Assembly: GCF_000204055.1 (NCBI RefSeq)
Contig: NW_006768774.1
Location: forward strand, 906,134-970,133
DNA from: Melampsora larici-populina 98AG31
Lineage: Eukaryota; Basidiomycota; Pucciniomycetes; Pucciniales; Melampsoraceae
Direction of reading: 5' to 3'
DNA: 64,000 bases
A model generated the notes under the pieces. The model searched no databases and was not told where the DNA came from. It was given only the letters and a program-made list of their open reading frames with translations. A program made the translations under genes and the position numbers. Positions 55,171 through 64,000 of this stretch are shown here, piece after piece (positions within the stretch are counted from its first letter, which is position 1; each line of letters begins with the position of its first letter).

Positions 55171-58100
55171 TCATTCAGAAGGATTAATGCCACGCAAAAA
55201 AATCTTGTTTACAATGTTCAATGTTTCGGAATCCCTGCCTGGTTGCAATGTCACTCTAACGCGAGCTGCGCTGGTACACCTCGAAAGTGCCACATACAGT
55301 TGTCCATGCGAGAAAACATTGTTTGGCAGAGCAACCAACACATTCTCTAGACTTTGGCCCTGAGCTTTGTTAATGGTGATCGCAAAAGCCAGAGAAATCG
55401 GGAATTGGTACCGGTAGAACGGAATGGCAAAATCCGAGTCCCCGGAGTGTAATGATTTGATTTTTGGCAGCATGAGCATCTTGCCCCTCTGTTCGCCGGA
55501 GACAATTCTGCATCGAAGCGAATTTTTGCCACATTGGGTCACAACCAGGCGGGTTCCATTGCAAAGGCCTTGAACCAAGTTGAGATTACGCATTAAAATC
55601 ACAACCGAGCCAGGTTTAAGTGCGATTCTGTGTCGGGGGAATGATGCCAGCTCGTAAGAATTCAATATCTCCGGTGCCACTTCTTCCACATAATCTTCAT
55701 CCATCATGTCAATTGAGACGTATTCCGACTCCGCGCCCTCGATAGTGTTAAGTATATCGTCGTTGATTGCTTTGACATCTGCATTCAAAGGCGTCAGGAT
55801 GCATCTCTTAGAGTAATAGTCGCTTAAATGTTGCCAATTCTTCGTCTTGATCAAGTCTCTCAACTCATTGTAATGGAAGGCGTTGGCATCTCTATCAAAA
55901 GCTTGATCTGGATTAGTGAGGCTGACATTGCATCTGGATATTTCGATAAATTCATGATCCTTTTCTTGCAGAATCCCGCTTCCAAGGTCTAAAAGCCACT
56001 TACCAAACTCAATGTTGGAATGAACTTCTTCATCGGATTGTTCTTCTGTTCGGCGTAATCTTACGTTGACCCGCAGGGCGTACTTCCCAATCTTTGGCCA
56101 TAAACGCGAATTCCTGAGTGACGCCCGAGCTTGTTTTTCCATGGTTGCGCGTGGAATAACAGGTAAGGTCTGGCGAAAGTCGCCTGAAAAAAGTATACAC
56201 ATTCCTCCAAATGGTTCGCTGCATCCCCTCAGATCACGTAAAGACCTGTCCACACAGTCAATGACATTGGTATTTTGCATAGCAATCTCATCCCATACCA
56301 AGAACCTAGCCGCCTTTAACCTTTGTCCTGTCTTATCTCCAATTCCAAAATTACACATTGTGATATCGTGAATGTCGAGAGGCACCTTCAAAGCAGAATG
56401 TGCCGTTTGTCCTCTCAATAACAAAAGCGCAGCAACACCTGATGAAGCTACTGCTACACTATCAACATCGTTTAGTACCGCGTAATGCAATAGGGCGTTC
56501 AATACGAAAGTCTTCCCCGTGCCACCTGGGCCGTCCAGGTAAAAAAGCCCCGAATCCCTCTGCAGGCAATCTGTTACTGCGTGGTAGATATTCATTTGCT
56601 CAGTATTCATGACTGAAAGGGCATTTTGTACGTGTGCCGTACTCTCTTCAATACCGTGCTCTACGCCTGATACGCGCCGGTACAGTGGTCCCAAGCCACG
56701 TAAAAGTTCTACGTCTTCCTCAGGTAGGCCGGCTTCTTCAAAAGTCATGTCCATTTCCTGAAGACAATGTCTCATGCGGTGCAGTCCAAGCGCCTCATTC
56801 GTAGCTGTGTCGTATTGAAGATCGGGGTGAAGACGTGCGATGTCTCTTCCGCAATCGTCACTCAAGTGATGTTTATGTGTCATCCACAACGCACGCGGAT
56901 CCGCTGGTGGTGAGTGCTTGAGCAAAATTGCAAAATAATTCCTAAGTTGTGAGCCAGTTTGCCACGACGATGCCTCAAGCATTGATGCAACGTAGTGCTC
57001 GTCGCTCAAAAGTAATCCCAGAGCATTCGCCGCCTCGCGGAACGTATCAAATACTACGCCATTCACCGTTCTAATGTCGCGAAAACTCTTTGGGCCTCGG
57101 ACATGACCTAACAATAAGCGCAAATAGTAACGCTCTCCAGAGTGGATCGAGGCAAAGTAGGTTCGTGAAATGGTCTCAGATCTATTGACCCAATCTTGCC
57201 ATTGATTCTTAGTATCATCCCAAGAAAAGTGCTTTGGAAATTCACTATATAATAATGATTGTGCTCGAGTTTGTGACTTTGTAATGAGATGATCTTCGCG
57301 ATTGAGCCGGAAGAAATCAGTTAGGGTGGTTCGCGCTGCCTTTCCGCTTTGAATATTTGCCTCGAGTTGGTCTTCGTCCCGCCAAGCTACGGTTTGCGCA
57401 TCTTCCAAATGAAGGGCCAAACGCTGCACAGCCGGATATCGGCCTGCTATTGCGAACGCATACAGTCGCCACGCCGCTGAAAGAAAACAATGAGATTGGA
57501 ACCTTTACACGATACGGGCCCATTCGAATGATTGCATACCTTCAGCAGCACTGACATATCGGCCATCTATGTGTCGAAGCGTCTCATCCCCCTGTACAAA
57601 GCTCATGGATGATCGGTCATGACCTTTTGATATGTATTTGTACAAGTACTTAACGGCTTTGATGCCCACTGGAATCTCTACGTTAATGTGACACTCGTAT
57701 CTCAAAAGGAGATAGGCATTGTAGGGCACAACATCCGCACTCGAGCATATCCGTCCATTCTTCTCGATTGTTCTTCCAGTAGGCGGACGTTTGTAATAAG
57801 GATATGAGCTTTCCGACATCGTAGTAACTTCATTTTGGTCTTTTGGATACCCATACTTGCATAGACCATTGCGCCAACATGCTCTCTTCTCGCAAGGCCC
57901 GTGAATCATGTGATGTGAAACCAAAGCATGTAATCTGGGATTCTTGGCGGGATCGGGAATTTCAGCGGACACCTGCAAATCCACAGCCTGCGCTGTTCGC
58001 GGGGTAGAGGTCTTATCCATTATTAAGACTAAGTGAGCATGGGGTAATGCTCGCTTTTGGAATTCTATGGTATAGACGTAAGATAAGCATTTGCCCAATC

Positions 58101-59839
58101 GGCGCCGCTTCGTGACATCGTCGAGTAGCGACTGGAATTTTAAGTTGAATGCCCTAGCTATCAAATCGGGCCGATCTTGAGGTGTCTGACCTGGACCTAG
58201 TTCGGCGACAATCTCGGGCCACTCCGGATTGGTCGTCATTGTTATAAAGAAGGACGGTTCCCCGTGTTCCTTTACCAATGACATTGCATCATGATAAAGC
58301 TCTGACATATACCGCGCTCCGCCGGTGAATGAAGATGGTAGAATGACTTTCTTCGAAGGTAACAGATCGTGTCGTCCCATGGCTTCGATAACTCCATTAT
58401 ACAATGCAGAACGTAAAGTTACCTGATTGTTGCGCAAATATTCGAGTCGCCAATGCTCAACACAGACGAACATGTCCACAAGGATTTCTTGAAAGAGACG
58501 TCCAGCAGCCAAGATTGCAGAGAAAACATCAGGCCTCGAAAACAAAATGTGGGCAAACCACTCTAAATTGGTGATTTTACCACCGCGCCCTATGAGAATG
58601 ATCGGTCAGTTTATACGTGCCTGACCACGCTGTTAAGAAGAACTCTTTCTCACTCAATACACCCGGTTGTCGATAATGTTCATCATAGCCCTGGGTACCA
58701 TAGGGCAACAAGATAGGATAGCGCAATGCAAGATACGACGTGTGAAGGTCCGAAACGCTTTCCATAGTACCCTGGTGCCGGTAAAGAATGATATCTCGAC
58801 TGCCTTCACCCACGAGACCATCACCCTTGACAATTACCGCCACTTCGTCCGCAGTCGGAAAGTTATACCTCCTCGCATCTCTTCCAAGTAGGGGCATCGT
58901 CGTGAGCTTTACGCCAATATCAGGCTCGGTAGTGATGATACTCCCAGCATATTTGAACATCTTGGCGAAAGGATTCCATTCATAAAAGAATTTCATAAAT
59001 CTTTCTATGATACTTCGATTCAATGGATTGACTGGCCTAACTACACGGGGAGCACCCTCTTCGCCTGACACTGGCTCAAAGCGCCGTGTGGCGCGCTCAG
59101 TAATCTCGCCAGTTGCCCCATCACCAGTTACGTACACTTGAGAGTACGCCGCGCGTTGTCCATCTTCAGGCAATAGGCCTGATATGTTATGGTGAAGTGC
59201 TCCCGAGATCCTAAACGTGTTCACGCCAAAAGGACCGTTAACGGTATGGTCGACCTCGGCCCCAAGCGAAGTGAATGAAAAAGCATTGTTGTATCTTCTA
59301 ATATCCCGTCTGAACTCCTTGTCCTCTAGAACAGATTCACATTAGTCTATGTCCAAGACACGATGGGAGACCCATATCTACTCACCACGTGTATCGCCTG
59401 TGAGTAAAGCCTCAAGGAACAGAGGAGTTACTTCTCTCCCAGCGTAATCGGCAGGCAGAGTGACTTGACCCTTTTGGCAGCATTCTTTGTAAGCGTAGGG
59501 TTGTGATTTAACAGCACTTTCGGGTCTCTCTTCCTTCCAGTGGAGTGCACCGCACCCAGTACAGACATCGTTACACGGACCCAATCGGTGCGGTATTTCG
59601 ATACCAAGTCTTCTTTTCAACGATAGCTTGGTTGCCTGTCCTTCCTTCGAGATAGCTAGACCAGAGTTTGGTCTGCGCGGCGCGACATGCTGGCCGGCAG
59701 GCCTTCCTCCAGCAGTCGCGGTATCCCCTGGAGTGGCACCACGAGTTGCTCCACGACCACGACCACGGGATACTTGTTCACCACCGCGAGGAACAGTCCC
59801 TCTAGATCCTGTGGCTCGACCACCCCCGCGTGCAGGCAT
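55171..59839 (-). mobile_element. Helitron (rolling-circle transposon), minus strand
   Basis: Defined by a Rep/helicase gene of Helitron type. The 5' TC and 3' CTRR-hairpin termini were not found by eye, so the true element is longer than the span given. The closest 3' candidate, a small hairpin CAAGAC...GTCTTG at 55035-55053, lacks the expected CTRR. It is flanked on both sides by members of an unrecognised gene family that point toward it. Confidence 0.85.
55171..59839 (-). CDS. Helitron Rep/helicase, spliced, one frameshift
   Basis: Nickase-helicase for rolling-circle transposition. From Met at 59839 comes an Arg/Gly-rich tail, then a zinc-finger-like CNDVCTGCGALHW. An intron (about 59390-59331) leads to RRYNNAFSFTSLGAEVD and the helitron-like N-terminal domain. 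The Rep domain has the HUH motif PHAHLVLIM and the double-Tyr region VKYLYKYISKGHD. A GTATGC...CAG intron (about 57549-57483) joins SAAE to AWRLYAFAIAGRYPAVQRL. The Pif1-type helicase has GPGGTGKT (Walker A), VWDEIAM, GDFRQTLPVIP, NKAQGQSL and VALSRC. Near 58590 the frame changes by one base between LTDHSH and GKITNLEWFAH, so this copy is probably inactive unless that is a sequencing error or splice variant. The 752-codon helicase part is intact. Confidence 0.88.
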
Positions 59840-61528
59840 GGATATGTATCTTATTAATATAGAGCCTCCGTCAAGGTATCTGGTGATTATACACGCAGGC
59901 AGATTGCTGCTATCGCTAAGAGTATAACACCGCGTCGAGGCAAAGGTTTTGCCAGTGCTTGGAATTGGTGGGATTGGTAAGTGCTTGTCGCCTTGTATTT
60001 GATCGCGACTGACAAATTGATTGTTTTTCACTTGTCTTCGTCGTTCGCAGTAAACAGGCTGATGTCCGTAGATAGGGAAAGATCGGAATTGATGCCTAGT
60101 GAGCCGAGTTGAAGGTTCCAGCGAAGCCCCACAAAGTAAATAATTTGCTAATAATATCGGCAGTTGAAGCAGAAGCATATCCTCTTCTTCTGCAGAGAGA
60201 TATCGATTGACTGTAGATGGAAAGAGAGAATACGCGATCAGGCACAATCTTAAAAGCTCCATGCACCAAGACGGAGTGCAAACGCGTGTTCGGTCCCAAT
60301 AATAACCACTCGTTAGGGAAACTACCCCGTAACTTCAGGCCGATAGATGTTGACACCACTTTGATCGACCATGGTGCGGCAGGTCACATGTAGCATTCAC
60401 TACGTGACACCGAAGTTTGCTTTGCATTGTCACCAAGAGCAATACATTGATCAAGAAGTGAACAAACATCATATGTATCGCAGCCATAGCGGTTTGACGA
60501 AGGTAAGCAGCATGCAATAAAATCCTTGTTTGTAGTGGGCCAAAATGATTAGGTCTGGACATCTATTTTGCAAAGCACTGTCAGCGCAACCACAAAACGA
60601 TCGATGAAAGACCAACGTTTATTAATGCATAAATATTGTCATACCCCAAGTTTGACTGAAGCGCGCCGCGGCTGGGACGCACATCATCCTCGAAAACTAT
60701 GCTGATGAGCCTGAGGCGAAGTCAGCGTTAGTTGGGACGAAAAAGACATAGAATCCCGAGAACGCCTCACGTCCCTCGCAAAAGAAAGTCTGCGTCACCT
60801 TACCAGTGACTCGAGGACTCTGCTAACTTGTAATGAACCTGACCAAGGGTTAACAAAGTGTCACTGGCTACTGCACATCATATTCCAAAGCTTAGCTACA
60901 CAGACAATTCAACAGAGGCGTGTGTCATTTTGATACAGCAAGATTTCACACGCACTGGTTCGCTCGTTTTACACTTTTTCGGCGCTCTGGACCGTGCACA
61001 GGGGTGTCTCCTATGTACCCTCCATTGCAACGGCAGGGTACAAAGGGCATGACAATGTATTGTACCTAAGCATACTACCTATCGGTTGTCTTTATAAATG
61101 AATGTACTATGAATTATTGCTTGTAAAGACAGTAGACAGAGTCGAGTGACAATGAGTTAGAATAATTAGCGGAGACAGTCGTTCCAGAGAGAATCATTTA
61201 GTGTAGTATGCTATCTTACTCGTAAGGGCAGTCATCAGAGTCTGGTGACAATCAACAGGAATAATGGGGGGCGCACAAAAGCCTCGAGGAGATTAGGATA
61301 CAAAGGATCTTCCTCAGGGGGTGAACAGATTAGGGTGATGGTGAGTTGTTAGATTCCACGGGCACACATTTGACCACGAAGCTCCTGCAAAGAAATTGCC
61401 GTAGTCCGAAGAGACCTTTGAAAAAGAATTTTCGCAGTAGCCGCGTGCAGATCACGAGTGAGCCGGCAAACCGATGGAGTAACAGAGGGTACAATTCAAA
61501 ATGATCCCCTACGACGCCTCCGGTCAGA
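59840..61528. other. Spacer right of the Helitron gene
   Basis: No gene recognised. The Helitron 5' terminus should lie here or beyond. Minus-strand open text continues from 59839 to 60262, but residues before MPARGGG look unrelated to the family and are more likely leader. Confidence 0.45.
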
Positions 61529-62786
61529 TCATTGACCTCTGGGTCGCTTGCCGAGGGAGTTGGCCGAGGATCGTGCGCGTGGATTGACATTTTCATCTGC
61601 TACCTCAGCGGTGGGTTCCAATTCCTCAAGGATTCTTTCGATGTAAGCAGAGATAGTCAGTCAACAGATGGTAAAGTAAGCCAGCGATGCAGGAACATAC
61701 CCAGTAAGACATGCAGCATCAAGTTGAGCTACAACAGGCGGATCAGGTGAAGATTGGACGGAGCCCGAGGCTGTTCCTCCTGAGCCGGTCCGTGCAGGGG
61801 AAGACATGGGAGTATTAGACCCACTTGGTCTGCGGAGTTGAGAAAGCCAGTCAAAAATTAGTATTCCGGGGAACGCGATTGTTCTTGGTAGCCTGACCTT
61901 GGGAGTCTAACTCGACCAGCTCGGGTTGTGCGGGATTGACCAGTGGCGCCACCAGTAGTCGGTGCATTAATGTTTTCGTGTCCTGTCGCAACCGAAACAG
62001 AATAAACCTAGTCGCAAGCTGTCAGTGGAGTTGAAATACGCATCGAGTTCAGGAAAGGACTCACGTCGACTTGCAACATGTGGCGTGTCATATCCCGGTC
62101 AGTGATGAAGCCAGTGATAGTCAACTCCCTGCCCAACTGAAACAGATTCTGACACTTGATCAGGTTCCTAACTGGGCGGCACCAGTACTCGATATTGAAC
62201 TCGACATTGCCGGATGACTACCAACAAACCCCTAGTTAATGATAACGTCGCGACAAAAAGATGAATTCAGTAAGCCGCTCACCGTAGGGTCCCAATCGGT
62301 GTGTCGCACAATCACTACAGTCGTGGGTGTGCCCCCGTGTTGCTCCTCTACTACCGTGCGCCTGTCAGTAATGACACCTATGGAATGAATCGAAGTGTTG
62401 TCGACCAGGTTACCTGGAAACGTCTCAGAGTTGCCGATGTGGATATTGTGACTCATTTCGTGAATGAAATGCGGTGGTGTAGCATTGTTTGGTGCGATGA
62501 TCTTACACTTTAAGGCATACATCTCAGAAACATTCAAATTGATACCGAGGCCGGAGTAAGCGGACAACAAGATAGGGTGCTCAAAAGCAGTTTGGCCGTT
62601 GATACCAGAACAATTGATTCCGGAGTGAACAGTGCGCAATCCTGACTGTGCTACAAGGGTACTTGCAATCTTAAAAAAAATGTCGGGTAGGAAAACATGT
62701 TAGATAGTGAACCGACGTACCTCTTCAGTGACTTCAAACACACCGGAGGCGTAGGCAGGTTGAGAACGACGGGCTACGTTGGACAT
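61529..62786 (-). CDS. Unrecognised OB-like protein, complete, 316 residues, six exons
   Basis: Six minus-strand exons (62786-62721, 62669-62283, 62217-62065, 62007-61898, 61829-61701, 61634-61529) join in phase with GT-AG introns. The protein starts MSNVARRSQPAYASGVFEV and ends KRPRGQ. The middle two exons (129 and 51 codons) are rich in alternating hydrophobic residues: LGINLNVSEMYALKCKII, SIGVITDRRTVVEE, TTVVIV and LGRELTITGFITDRDM. They look like a beta-barrel, possibly an OB fold as in RPA-type ssDNA-binding proteins; this is inference. The last third is a Ser/Gly/Thr-rich linker followed by an acidic patch and a basic, NLS-like end. I know no named family for it. It points toward the Helitron and has relatives at 53429 and 63774. 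Confidence 0.72.
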
Positions 62787-62849
62787 GGCTACGACGTATG
62801 CGATTGAAAATAACACTACGTTAAACTGACAAGTTATAAACAGATTGCT

Positions 62850-63560
62850 TCGAAATGTGTAATAATGGCGCTATGCGGATGAATAGGGCCTACTTTGAGC
62901 AGAAACTAACGAATGATTATGCTTCAATTACTAATGTTCTCTCCAATATAATATAACGATGTGCAGACAAGGGGGTTAATGCAATGAGGCGACGAGTAGT
63001 GATTCATCTAGTCTGCTTTTATATGCGTACTTGTAGATCACTCACCAATCAATTATCGACGAACGTCGCGACCCTATCCCATTCAGTTGAAGGGTCTCTG
63101 TATGACCTTGGCGTCCAGGGCAGCGAACTCCAGTGCCACGGGATCGAGCATCCAATGAAAGGTGAAACCAATCATGGCAACCTCATGACACATATAGTGG
63201 TCATAAAGAAGTTAATAATACGAGCTAGCATGGGACATTGCTTTCTTCGCTCCGATAAAGGAGTCCTCGTCGCATATTTTACTATTCTGGCGAGACCCGC
63301 TGGATACCGTGGTATAATGGCGCCCACCAGGACCCCAGGCCCTGAAATCCCTATGCCCGTGTTCGTGTCAGGAAGATATGTCAAGCGCAACATTCCCTTG
63401 CAGAGCATGATGACATCTTCTATGACGAATCAGGACTCACGGCCAGAGTAAGCTGCGAAGGCTGGTGGAGCCTGTTCCCTGTTTCGACCCACTTGTACTC
63501 GCACAGGGTTCGGAATATTTTCATGCTCTTCTTCACCATGATCTAGAACATGGTTTCAAC
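62850..63560. other. Region with possible fragment of another family member
   Basis: On the minus strand, open text near 63430-63540 reads ENIPNPVRVQVGRNREQAPP then AFAAYSG before a GTGAGT donor. It faintly resembles the first exon of the gene at 61529-62786 (RRSQPAYASG). No continuous gene could be assembled. Confidence 0.25.
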
Positions 63561-63773
63561 ACGCATTGCGTACGAAATACAACGTGCATTCCAGGCAATT
63601 ATAAGAAGAGAAGAGTCGATGGAGTGTAACACCATGATCTATCGAGTAACAATGTCAACCTCAAACCTCTACATTCCGCAACGAGCCGCTTGCGAAGACA
63701 TAATAATGGTAGATAGCCATGACCCGGGCGTCCCTATACTTGCCACACGTTCAGCAGCGTCCGTGTCAACAAT

Positions 63774-63968
63774 CTAGATGGGTTGCAAGGCAGGACTTGC
63801 TACTGTAACCTGAAGTCAATGAGTCAGTGAGTGGTTATACACGGAGTCAGTACAGTGCTCACATCGATGATCCATTCCTGGTCAACCTCGTCATATCCAT
63901 AAATCATACCATCAATGCTCAGTATATGACTGATTTGAAAGAGGCCAAGTCCTATATTCCTCATTGTG
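63774..63968 (-). CDS. Partial third member of the OB-like family (3' end)
   Basis: Two minus-strand exons at the window edge: about 63968-63863, reading GLFQISHILSIDGMIYGYDE then VDQEWIID, and 63809-63774, reading VTVASPALQPI and stop TAG. The join D|V over a GTGAGC intron is the same as in the complete gene (LQVD|VYSV, GTGAGT). NLFQLGRELTITGFITDRD against GLFQISHILSIDGMIYGYD shows the kinship. The upstream exons lie outside the window. Like the plus-strand copy, it lacks the Ser/Gly tail. Confidence 0.55.
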
Positions 63969-64000
63969 ATCCGCCTAAGAGTGTACCTCATTCAAAAGGA

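Overview
The window looks like a repeat-rich nuclear segment of a basidiomycete fungus, most probably a rust (Pucciniales). Host genes are intron-dense with short GT-AG introns. There is a rust-type F-box/LRR gene with a decayed duplicate. The mobile elements are of fungal kinds: a Ty3 chromovirus, tyrosine-recombinase retroelements, a pogo/Fot-type DNA transposon, a Helitron and many MITEs. The lineage is an inference from protein style and gene structure, since no database search was possible. I see no bacterial features, CRISPR array, rRNA or tRNA.

Layout. 0-12.5 kb: a MITE-rich stretch with the complete five-exon ribosomal gene for eL43 (4.76-5.37 kb), an F-box pseudogene (5.9-6.6 kb) and its intact relative (8.1-9.4 kb). 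12.56-18.54 kb: a complete, apparently young Ty3/chromovirus with identical 148-bp LTRs, gag and pol in a -1 relationship with a frameshift signal, and a self-priming type primer site. 19.2-36.9 kb: one old tyrosine-recombinase retroelement on the minus strand (YR-A: gag, RT, RNase H, recombinase) interrupted by three insertions. A second, complete YR element (YR-B, 26.59-34.06 kb) with split direct repeats sits in its RT. A CCGAGG-rich MITE sits between RT and RNase H. A pogo element (19.41-24.35 kb) sits in its recombinase. The pogo element itself holds a solo LTR and a CACTA-like foldback MITE, and that MITE holds a PIF/Harbinger-like MITE.

37-48 kb is AT-rich and holds three spliced host genes, all on the minus strand: a PlsC-type lysophospholipid acyltransferase, a GH15 glucoamylase with a C-terminal CBM20 starch-binding domain, and a Vps68/TMEM50-type membrane protein. 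A hAT-type MITE lies just upstream of the last. 48.3-51.7 kb shows no gene I can support.

51.7-64 kb has a more balanced base composition. Its centre is a Helitron (Rep/helicase, minus strand, 55.17-59.84 kb). On both sides, transcribed toward it, lies a small family of multi-exon genes that share exon layout and a beta-rich, OB-fold-like region: a plus-strand member and a possible relative on the left, a complete 316-residue member and a partial one on the right. I do not recognise this family. It is the best candidate in the window for an undescribed system, perhaps accessory ssDNA-binding proteins of the Helitron or a host family into which it landed.
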